Origin: JBBSWA01 sp038046485
Lineage (GTDB): Archaea > Nanobdellota > Nanobdellia > Woesearchaeales > SM23-78
Assembly (NCBI GenBank): GCA_038046485.1
Contig: JBBSWA010000052.1
Location: forward strand, 1-6,636
Direction: 5' to 3'
DNA: 6,636 nt
Of this stretch, positions 1-5,158 are shown piece after piece. Under the pieces are notes generated by a model. That model made no database searches, had not been told where the DNA came from, and saw only the letters and a program-made list of their open reading frames with translations. Both the position numbers and the translations under genes were made by a program. Within the stretch, counting starts at the first letter, position 1. The number at the start of each line of letters is the position of its first letter.

Positions 1-1
1 C

Positions 2-583
2 CGAGCCCCCCTGCACCCATTAGACCCCCACAATAAAGATCGTACGCTTGTTGAAACTGTAGCGGAAAAAAACAACTTACCTCTAAAATTCATCCAAGTT
101 ATGTACGATACAAATAACGCTTTTTGCAATAACGACAATAAAGGATTTTCTAACTCCGGCCTTAATTTACTTGATCCCTCTTTTCTTTATACCCAAACAG
201 CTAAAGACCCACCTGCAAACTTGGAAGCAGGGACTAAGCGCCTTTCCCAATTATTTGATAAATACCATGTAGACCGAGCGGCCCTGTACCGACTCATTCA
301 ATCTGGCTTTAGTAGGTTTGACCCTGAAAAATACCCTCTTGGAGTCAAATCTGCGCTTGTTGAGTTTTATGGCTACCGAAAGGGAGTCATTTCCACCAAT
401 ACCCCCGATCAACTCTGGGAAGAAGAGAAAAGAGAATGGTACAGACCTGAACTTAAAGGACCGCCTAAACCTCTTCGAGAGATTGTTTACGGCGTTCTAA
501 GAGGTGGACCGGAAGGGGATGACATGGGCGCTGGAGTCACCTATTTACTTTCTCCACCAAAAGAATTCAGCATCGAAGACTAA
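2..583 (+). CDS. Partial lytic-transglycosylase-like (SLT/lysozyme fold) protein, 3' end only
   Basis: The frame is open from base 2 with no stop, so the true start lies upstream of the window; the ATG at 101 sits inside the domain and is probably internal. Seen: starting at the window edge, the segment LVETVAEKNNLPLKFIQVMY is followed by SNSGLNLLDPSFL and then NLEAGTKRLSQLFDKY. These three blocks line up in order, without gaps inside each block, with the SLT transglycosylase pattern (helix with catalytic Glu-Ser, then SxxGLMQLMPxT, then NIxAGxxYLxxLLxxF). The position of the catalytic Glu-Ser reads Asn-Asn, and the Gln of the GLMQ motif reads Leu. The last 50 or so residues (EEEKREWYRPELKGPP onward) match nothing I recognise. 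Inference: a degenerate, perhaps non-catalytic, SLT-like protein of unknown role; archaea lack murein, so a structural or host-directed function is possible. The stop TAA overlaps the stop of the convergent gene. The fold call is moderate; that it is a gene is fairly sure. Confidence 0.62.
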   Translation, partial: RAPLHPLDPHNKDRTLVETVAEKNNLPLKFIQVMYDTNNAFCNNDNKGFSNSGLNLLDPSFLYTQTAKDPPANLEAGTKRLSQLFDKYHVDRAALYRLIQSGFSRFDPEKYPLGVKSALVEFYGYRKGVISTNTPDQLWEEEKREWYRPELKGPPKPLREIVYGVLRGGPEGDDMGAGVTYLLSPPKEFSIED

Positions 584-1464
584 TTCAATGTCAATGTATG
601 ACCCATCATTCGGACGAGGTCTTCCAGGATGATTTCTAGACGGAGAAGAACTTCCACCTCTAAGGTATTTTTTGATCTGCTTTTTAGACTATGGAGCTGA
701 ACGGCTATCTTATCTCGCTCTTTTGCTAAGGCGACTGCTTTATCCTTGGAATAACAAAAGAAAAAGGATTGGAAGGACTTAAACCAACTCAGCAGAGAGC
801 GATAAACCTTAAGGAGATCGTTGGAGAACTTGAACTTGCTTTCGGAAACCAACTTTAGAAAAGCTTTATCATCATCCCCTAACTTCTCTGCCAAGTCTAC
901 GATGCAATACAAGGCTGGAGCGCTGAGTTTTTTGTTTAATAGACGAAAGGCATAGTCTGTGAATTTGTTGATGTTTGATTCGATGTCAGCAATGATTTCC
1001 AATTGGGTTTCACCTTTTTCCAACGCCGAAAGGCTTTCCTCGATCATGTTGGTGATGAGTAGAAAAATGCGCTTGAGAACTTCATTGATATCTTGCTCGG
1101 AACTACCCAGATCTTTGATGAGACAGAAATCACTTCCTTGATGCATGATCGTGACGCCCAAAAGCTCGTTGACTCTTGTTTGGATGGTTTTGGCTTTTTC
1201 TCTTGAATTGAACTTGACTTCGATCTCATCACATCCTTTATAATATTGGGCGACTAGGAGGCGCTTCATTAATAGATCAATGTTTCTTACGTCCAAGGTA
1301 ACCTTCTCTACTTGGTGCGAGAATTCGGGGGCAAGGATTAAGTGAAGACCTTGTTCTTGGACTTCGATCTCATCTCCTGCTTGTAGATGGAGTTTTTTTG
1401 CCCAATTTGAAGGCAGACTGGTGACCAAGGTAGATGTGCCCAACTTGATGATCTTACGCTTCAT
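580..1464 (-). CDS. AbrB-like DNA-binding domain fused to PhoU-like domain; putative transcriptional regulator
   Basis: A 294-residue protein. Residues 1-46 (MKRKIIKLGTSTLVTSLPSNW, then KKLHLQAGDEIEVQEQG) match the swapped-hairpin SpoVT/AbrB DNA-binding domain: a K-G-STL core, a LP-x-W turn and a GDEIEV strand. From about residue 60 to the end it is mostly helical with two PhoU-like repeats (about 125-185 and 200-292). This AbrB-PhoU fusion is common in archaea, where it is annotated as a phosphate-uptake regulator; it is not bacterial PhoU proper. No pst phosphate-transport genes are visible here, so a phosphate role is unproven. The usual acidic metal-ligand positions (E-x-x-D-type in repeat one, ERxxDH-type in repeat two) read NINKF and VRMMGH, so metal binding may be lost. 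There is no Shine-Dalgarno sequence before the ATG, but a palindromic TATA box lies about 25 bases upstream, suggesting a leaderless mRNA. The gene is divergent from the first receptor gene and could regulate it (inference). Confidence 0.9.
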   Translation of the reverse strand: MKRKIIKLGTSTLVTSLPSNWAKKLHLQAGDEIEVQEQGLHLILAPEFSHQVEKVTLDVRNIDLLMKRLLVAQYYKGCDEIEVKFNSREKAKTIQTRVNELLGVTIMHQGSDFCLIKDLGSSEQDINEVLKRIFLLITNMIEESLSALEKGETQLEIIADIESNINKFTDYAFRLLNKKLSAPALYCIVDLAEKLGDDDKAFLKLVSESKFKFSNDLLKVYRSLLSWFKSFQSFFFCYSKDKAVALAKERDKIAVQLHSLKSRSKNTLEVEVLLRLEIILEDLVRMMGHTLTLN

Positions 1465-1480
1465 AGGAATTAAGAGGATG

Positions 1481-1496
1481 GTTTTATATATAAAAC
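1481..1496. promoter_or_regulatory. Perfect 16-base palindrome, TATA box of the AbrB-PhoU gene and possible operator
   Basis: GTTTTATATATAAAAC is identical to its reverse complement. Its centre (1488.5) lies about 25 bases before the ATG at 1464 on the minus strand, the standard archaeal TATA-to-start distance, so it probably positions a leaderless transcript of the regulator. Being symmetric, it could also be bound by a dimeric regulator, including the AbrB-like product itself (autoregulation, inference). Confidence 0.6.
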
Positions 1497-1545
1497 TTTC
1501 TATAATATATATTTATATATCTATATATAAGTAAGAAGCGTTAAG

Positions 1546-1554
1546 TATATATAT
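1546..1554 (+). promoter_or_regulatory. TATA box for the first receptor gene (leaderless)
   Basis: TATATATAT is centred on 1550, 26 bases before the ATG at 1576. No GGAGG-like ribosome-binding site precedes that ATG (the preceding bases are TTCGAAGCGGA), so transcription probably starts at or next to the start codon. The whole 1481-1554 stretch is almost pure A+T and holds further TATA-like runs (1501-1520, 1522-1530). The hexamer TAAGTA occurs twice, at 1528 and 1542. Which TATA is used cannot be settled by eye. Confidence 0.55.
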
Positions 1555-1575
1555 CTGTGCTGGGTTCGAAGCGGA

Positions 1576-2673
1576 ATGAACAAAACCCTCCTTTTACTGC
1601 TAACCCTTAGTTTCCTCATCACAGCATGTGGACCGAACGCCCAAACGCAGGATACGATCAAGTTCGGAGCCGTACTGCCCCTAACTGGGAGCAATGCTTT
1701 CTATGGCAACTATGCTAAAGCAGGCATCACCCTTGCTACAGAAGACATCAACCAAGCAGGAGGCATTAATGGGAAAAGACTTGAAATCGTCATTGAAGAC
1801 AGCGGAGGAGATAAAGCTCGCGCCAATCTTGCTGTACAGAAACTCATTGACACCGATCAGGTACAAGGGCTCTTTACTGTAACGACTCCCATGAGCGGAG
1901 TTCTAGCCCCTGTTGCGGAAAGCAGCCATATCCCTCTTGTATACAATAGCGCGACCATCAGCTTTGCAGAAGGTAAACGGTATGTGTTCAAAGACTATTC
2001 TGATGCCGCTGCACTGTGTGAAATGCTGATGAAACAAGCCTTGAAAGACGGACACACAAAAATAGCCTTACTTGGAATGAACGGTGAATTCAGCTTGCTT
2101 TGCAAACAAGGAGCAGAAAGAATTGCACCACTTCTATTATCTGAACTTTACGATCCTGGCGAAACCGACTTTAGAACCCCCTTTGTTAAGATCACCGCTT
2201 CTGGCGCTACAGCCCTTGTTATCAGTACCTTTCCTAGTGACTGCCCCAATATAATCGGGCAAATGCAAGAAATCAACTTCAAACCCCAACTCTACCTACC
2301 GTTTCTGCAACTTGCCTGTGGCAGCAAAGACAACACAAAAAAATATCCCTCTGCCCTTACCAATGCCTATGGTGCAGACATCGCCCTTATGGAAGACAGC
2401 CAAGATCCTGACTTTGTGACTCTCAAGAAACGGCTTGAAGAAAGAAGCTGGACCACTCAAATGGTTGGAAGCGCCATGCATTATGATGACACCATGCTAC
2501 TTGCTAACGCCTGGCAAGGATGCAACGGTGCCGACTGTGTTGCAGACAACCTTCGCAAAGTTATTAATTATAAAGGCCCCAGTGGAACCCTTAGTTATAA
2601 CGGGGGACAGATCATCCAACGCAAATATGCCCTGACCCATTTTGAAGACGGAAAATGGACGGTTGTATCATGA
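1576..2673 (+). CDS. LivK-type substrate-binding lipoprotein 1 (ABC importer receptor)
   Basis: A 365-residue extracytoplasmic receptor of the type-1 periplasmic-binding fold (Peripla_BP_6), predicted to capture a small solute, probably an amino acid, for an ABC importer. Seen: an N-terminal hydrophobic signal ending in lipobox ITAC with Cys18 as the lipidated residue; the family blocks GAVLPLTGSNAFYG (31-44), INQAGGINGKRLEIVIED (58-75), TTPMSGVLAPVA (103-114) and YVFKDYSDA (136-144); a YDDTMLLA helix near 303; and the C-terminal YKGPSGTLSYN then GKWT ending. It lacks the two cysteines of the classical LIVBP disulfide but has Cys148, 176, 223, 248, 316 and 321, five of which recur in the next protein. 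Pocket positions differ from LIVBP (Thr104 for Ser; Asn124/Ala126 for Ala/Thr), so the ligand may not be Leu/Ile/Val. The ATG is chosen because it starts the signal peptide and sits 26 bases after a TATA box. It overlaps the next gene by ATGA. Confidence 0.93.
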   Translation: MNKTLLLLLTLSFLITACGPNAQTQDTIKFGAVLPLTGSNAFYGNYAKAGITLATEDINQAGGINGKRLEIVIEDSGGDKARANLAVQKLIDTDQVQGLFTVTTPMSGVLAPVAESSHIPLVYNSATISFAEGKRYVFKDYSDAAALCEMLMKQALKDGHTKIALLGMNGEFSLLCKQGAERIAPLLLSELYDPGETDFRTPFVKITASGATALVISTFPSDCPNIIGQMQEINFKPQLYLPFLQLACGSKDNTKKYPSALTNAYGADIALMEDSQDPDFVTLKKRLEERSWTTQMVGSAMHYDDTMLLANAWQGCNGADCVADNLRKVINYKGPSGTLSYNGGQIIQRKYALTHFEDGKWTVVS

Positions 2674-3782
2674 ACAAAAGTTGGATGGCTTTCTTTTTCA
2701 TTGTTTTACTAACTGCCTGTGGACAGACGGGCAGTAAGGATGTGATCAAATTAGGCATTGTAGCTCCCTTAACTGGAGGCAATGCTTGGATCGGACAAGA
2801 CAATTCTCTTGCTGTGCAAATGGCTGTGCAACATATTAATGATGCGGGAGGAATTAACGGCAAGAAAATTGAAGTTATTATTGAAGACGCCGATACCTCT
2901 CAGAAAAGCAGCACGGCTACCAATAAATTAGTTGCTTTAGATGAAGTGGATGTCTTATATGCCATTACCACACCTGTTGTGGCAGCGGCTGCCCCCATTG
3001 CGGATCAGAACAAGATTGTTTTGTTTGGATTCACTGCGGTAAATACCTATGCTAAGAAAGGTAACTATGTGTTCACTGATTTGAGAGATATTCAAAAAGA
3101 ATGCGGATTGCTTAGCAAAGCAGCTGAGGCTCAAGGCGACACTCAACTTGCTTTCCTGGGAAATGATGCGGACTTTAGCGACGAATGTCTGGGAGTACTT
3201 CAACAAAATCCTGCCTTAACGATTGTTGCCAATGAGCGGCACCTCAGCAATGATCCTGATGTGCGAACGACTATTATTAAAATCAAAGAGGCTAACCCCC
3301 AAGCTCTTGTTCTTATCTGTTGGACCCCTGACTGTAACCTTATCTACAAACAGATGATTGAACTTGGCATACATTACAAACTGTACTTACCCATTGCCTT
3401 GCCTCTTCCCGCCAGCAAGAAATCCCTTGAAGGATTGGACAGAGAGGTTATTTTGAGAGATGCTGTTGGAGCCGATACGGCTCTTGATCCAGCGAATCCA
3501 ACCGAAGGACTTAAACGATTCTTGGACGATTACAATGCTTTCACGAATGGCAAAGAACTGGTTTCTCCCCCTGACGCAGCCTTTGCAGCAGATAACATCA
3601 TGATGCTGGCAAATGCCATGAAACGGTGCCCCGATTTGAATAGTGATTGTGTGCGAGACCAATTGGCACAAACCGATTATACAGGCTATGGTGGGCGTGT
3701 GGCTTATAACGGAAAGCACTGGGCGAGCCGCGATGTACGTGCGATCCAGTATAAAGAGGGGAAATGGACGGAATTGAAATGA
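2670..3782 (+). CDS. LivK-type substrate-binding lipoprotein 2 (ABC importer receptor)
   Basis: A 370-residue paralogue of the preceding receptor. The start at 2670 is preferred over the in-frame ATG at 2655 because it begins MNKSW like the other two receptors, gives a clean signal peptide with lipobox LTAC (Cys17), and forms a 4-base ATGA overlap with the upstream stop, which implies translational coupling and one transcript. Seen: APLTGGNAWIG (32-42), INDAGGINGKKIEVIIED (56-73), TTPVVAAAAPIA (100-111), YVFTDLRD (133-140), and a YTGYGGRVAYN then GKWT tail. Cys145, 173, 222, 320 and 327 match cysteines of receptor 1, suggesting shared disulfides on the outer face of the membrane; Cys217 is extra. 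The LIVBP pocket Ala/Thr positions read Phe121/Ala123, a bulky change pointing to another ligand or altered specificity (inference). It is the most divergent pocket of the three. The 3' ends of receptors 1 and 2 share an almost identical AAATGGACGG stretch, consistent with tandem duplication. Confidence 0.92.
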   Translation: MNKSWMAFFFIVLLTACGQTGSKDVIKLGIVAPLTGGNAWIGQDNSLAVQMAVQHINDAGGINGKKIEVIIEDADTSQKSSTATNKLVALDEVDVLYAITTPVVAAAAPIADQNKIVLFGFTAVNTYAKKGNYVFTDLRDIQKECGLLSKAAEAQGDTQLAFLGNDADFSDECLGVLQQNPALTIVANERHLSNDPDVRTTIIKIKEANPQALVLICWTPDCNLIYKQMIELGIHYKLYLPIALPLPASKKSLEGLDREVILRDAVGADTALDPANPTEGLKRFLDDYNAFTNGKELVSPPDAAFAADNIMMLANAMKRCPDLNSDCVRDQLAQTDYTGYGGRVAYNGKHWASRDVRAIQYKEGKWTELK

Positions 3783-3794
3783 ATGATAGAAAGG

Positions 3795-3802
3795 TTTATA
3801 TA
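3795..3802 (+). promoter_or_regulatory. TATA box for the antitoxin-like gene, with adjacent inverted repeat
   Basis: GAAAGG followed by TTTATATA is a strong archaeal BRE/TATA-like element 13 bases after the stop of receptor 2. A start about 26 bases downstream (near 3825) would leave a leader of roughly 18 bases before the ATG at 3843. Overlapping its right end is the inverted repeat ATATC-AAAT-GATAT (3800-3813), placed where a bound repressor would block TBP or polymerase; an autoregulatory operator is a reasonable guess for a toxin-antitoxin promoter. Confidence 0.55.
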
Positions 3803-3842
3803 TCAAATGATATCTTCTATGTATCAATTGCTCTAAAAAAAC

Positions 3843-4112
3843 ATGCAAAAACTCCAACAAAAAAGATACCCCAACCTCCTCACCATTCTCATGGTAGAAG
3901 AATACCTACAAAAATATCGAGACCTTCCCCTTCCGTTATCCGAACTACGACAACAACTCCCCAAACAAGTCATGCACAACACCCTCAAAATTATTCTGGA
4001 ATACTTGTGGAAGAGCGGAAAAATCCTCTATGGCCCGAAGGGCATCCAATGGATTTACGCCGAACCCGAACATATTCGGCAAATGATGAAAAATACACTG
4101 GAAGTTACGTAA
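3843..4112 (+). CDS. Small winged-helix-like protein, probable antitoxin partner
   Basis: An 89-residue protein with no other in-frame start available (TAA at 3834). Seen: helix NLLTILMVEEYLQKY (11-25), helix PLSELRQQLP (31-40), a probable recognition helix VMHNTLKIILEYLWKSG (43-59), and a short basic hairpin KILYGPKGIQWIY (60-72). This order of helices followed by a beta wing is that of small winged helix-turn-helix proteins. Similar small archaeal proteins with the K-x-MH-x-TLK-x-ILEYL pattern commonly sit next to RelE-like genes, which is the arrangement here: the next gene begins 54 bases downstream. Inference: DNA-binding antitoxin and autorepressor. There is no Shine-Dalgarno sequence; the ATG follows an A tract. 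A long alternate frame runs over this gene but is rejected on composition. It is not proven that the pair is a functional toxin-antitoxin system. Confidence 0.72.
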   Translation: MQKLQQKRYPNLLTILMVEEYLQKYRDLPLPLSELRQQLPKQVMHNTLKIILEYLWKSGKILYGPKGIQWIYAEPEHIRQMMKNTLEVT

Positions 4113-4138
4113 GATTTCCGGATTTTGATCCGAAAGCC

Positions 4139-4147
4139 ATTTATAAC
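4139..4147 (+). promoter_or_regulatory. Possible internal TATA box for the toxin-like gene
   Basis: ATTTATAAC is centred about 24 bases before the ATG at 4167, within the gap between the two genes. No ribosome-binding site precedes that ATG, so a leaderless internal transcript is possible. This would be unusual for a toxin, which is normally only co-transcribed with its antitoxin. The box is weaker than the one at 3795. Confidence 0.35.
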
Positions 4148-4166
4148 TTAGCTCGCTCAACCCTTG

Positions 4167-4508
4167 ATGTATTTTGGAAAAAAAGTTCGAATCCTACTCA
4201 AAGGACAAGCCAAAGAACGATACCTCACGTTGAAGGAGAGAAACGACAAAGAATCCCAAAGCATCCTCAACTCCTTCTACCACACCAAAAACATCCTCCT
4301 AGAACACCCACAACACGGAGACCCCATCCGCAAAGAGTTGATCCCTGTTTCCCTCAAAAGAGCAGACATCTGCAATTTGTATCGGATCGAGCTACCCGGC
4401 TACTGGCGGATGCTTTATACGATCGAAAGCGATGCAACCACTCTTTACATTTTTATCCTCAACCTTATGAATCACAAAGAATACAACCAGCTGTTCGGAT
4501 ACAAATAA
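4167..4508 (+). CDS. RelE/ParE-superfamily toxin-like protein
   Basis: A 113-residue protein from the ATG at 4167; the TTG immediately before it (4164) is an alternative, and an in-frame TAG at 4149 excludes anything longer. Seen: strand KKVRILLKGQAKERYLTL (5-22), a helix region with NDKESQSILNSF and the KNILLEHPQHGDPI segment (41-54), KELIPVSL, then DICNLYRIELPGYWRMLYTI (68-86) and IFILNLMNHKEYNQLFGYK at the end. The NL-x-R-x-EL-x-x-x-WR-ML-Y-T core followed by a C-terminal hydrophobic strand and DHKxY-like tail (here NHKEY) is characteristic of an archaeal branch of the RelE/ParE ribonuclease or gyrase-toxin fold. Molecular target is unknown; charged residues Arg73, Arg81, His103 and Lys104 are candidates for function. 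It follows the winged-helix-like gene and precedes the exporter gene by 9 bases, so all three may be on one transcript. Confidence 0.8.
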   Translation: MYFGKKVRILLKGQAKERYLTLKERNDKESQSILNSFYHTKNILLEHPQHGDPIRKELIPVSLKRADICNLYRIELPGYWRMLYTIESDATTLYIFILNLMNHKEYNQLFGYK

Positions 4509-4512
4509 GAGG
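4509..4512 (+). promoter_or_regulatory. Shine-Dalgarno sequence for the AlaE-family gene
   Basis: GAGG ends 5 bases before the ATG at 4518, directly after the toxin-like stop codon. It is the clearest ribosome-binding site in the window and, with the 9-base gap, argues that this gene is translated from a transcript started upstream. Confidence 0.55.
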
Positions 4513-4517
4513 AACCC

Positions 4518-5075
4518 ATGAACCCTTATAGTTATAAATACCCTGCTGCTCTGCGGCTTATGAGCGAACCCTTAGAGGGGATTGTGAAACACTCCCCCTT
4601 ACAAAATGAGCTTAGAAGGATTGCTGCCGATGGCTTAGCCTCTGCCCTTTACGCAGAAACCCTCGCCTTTGGCCGAGAATGCCTTTACTCCTCCTTGCGA
4701 GAAGGCTTCAACTGGGAACAGGTCATGCACTCCCGACAATGGGGAGTACCCACTAGCTTAATATTTGGAGGACTATTTTTTGGCCACTATCGCAACTTGA
4801 TCTGGAAAAAGGCCAAAACCCATGAGAACAGCAGCCACTTGCGAAAAGGCCTTACTGACTTTACCGCTAACACCACCTTCTGGGCACCTGTTTATTCTTT
4901 CATCTTGCACAAGGCAGGTACTGAAAACACCGATATTGCCCTACTAGCCACCCTAACCCCCATCTTAGAACCCCTCTTATTCGCCCGCCCTTACGGATGG
5001 GTCATGGACCAATTCCGCAAACGGTTTGGATACACTCGCTCGTACCCGATTAGTCCTCCTGCAGAAAAAACATAA
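4518..5075 (+). CDS. alaE: AlaE-family (L-alanine exporter-like) membrane protein
   Basis: A 185-residue membrane protein, somewhat longer than the roughly 149-residue Escherichia coli AlaE because of an N-terminal extension of about 30 residues. Seen: residues 36-60 (AADGLASALYAETL, then FGREC) align with the AlaE first helix that starts at its conserved AD; GFNWEQVMHSRQWGVPTSLI (63-82) matches the AlaE segment with SFEQSFYSR followed by a proline helix; GHYRNLIWKKA (89-99) matches its YRDLFMRAA; DFTANTTFWAPVYSFIL (114-130) matches its AYVTFQSPVYVAIL; and RPYGWVMDQFRKRF (157-170) matches its VYGYFLDYCRRLF. Four membrane helices are expected, near 38-57, 76-94, 116-133 and 139-156. Known family role: proton-driven export of L-alanine. 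Here the substrate is inferred only from homology. Its position between importer receptors suggests control of internal amino-acid levels, but it may simply travel with the toxin-antitoxin-like genes. Confidence 0.8.
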   Translation: MNPYSYKYPAALRLMSEPLEGIVKHSPLQNELRRIAADGLASALYAETLAFGRECLYSSLREGFNWEQVMHSRQWGVPTSLIFGGLFFGHYRNLIWKKAKTHENSSHLRKGLTDFTANTTFWAPVYSFILHKAGTENTDIALLATLTPILEPLLFARPYGWVMDQFRKRFGYTRSYPISPPAEKT

Positions 5076-5079
5076 ATAC

Positions 5080-5101
5080 TACCTCAAAGGTATTATATAT
5101 A
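5080..5101 (+). promoter_or_regulatory. Promoter of the third receptor gene with upstream inverted repeat
   Basis: TATATATA (5094-5101), centred on 5097.5, predicts a start near 5123 and a leader of about 35 bases, unlike the leaderless genes here. Just upstream, in the position of the BRE, is the inverted repeat TACCT-CAA-AGGTA (5080-5092), which begins 4 bases after the exporter stop codon. Such placement would let a dimeric regulator compete with TFB; this is inference. The leader contains GAAGGAA about 6 bases before the ATG at 5159, a weak ribosome-binding site. Confidence 0.5.
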
Positions 5102-5158
5102 GGTGTAAGGTCTATCAAAATAATCCAAAGCGAAGAAGTGGAGAAACGAAGGAATAAT

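Noticed and set aside
101..103. ATG at 101 as the true start of the first gene
   Set aside because: The frame is open to the window edge, and residues encoded before 101 fit the beginning of the same domain.
2655..2669. Earlier ATG start for receptor 2
   Set aside because: It adds MDGCI before the signal peptide. The ATG at 2670 gives a normal lipoprotein signal, an MNK start like its paralogues, and an ATGA overlap.
3807..3836. Nine-codon open frame before the antitoxin-like gene
   Set aside because: It begins upstream of the predicted transcript start and is too short to support.
4032..4042. Short GC hairpin GCCC-GAA-GGGC
   Set aside because: It lies inside the antitoxin-like coding sequence, has a 4-base stem and no T tract, so it is probably coincidental.
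3764..4531. A 255-codon open frame overlapping both the antitoxin-like and toxin-like genes
   Set aside because: Its product is rich in Pro, Arg, His, Thr and Gln with no recognisable fold. It is the same alternate frame of two adjacent genes whose own products match known families.
5138..5158. GTG start for receptor 3
   Set aside because: It adds seven mostly charged or polar residues before a complete signal peptide; the ATG at 5159 has a weak ribosome-binding site and matches the paralogues.
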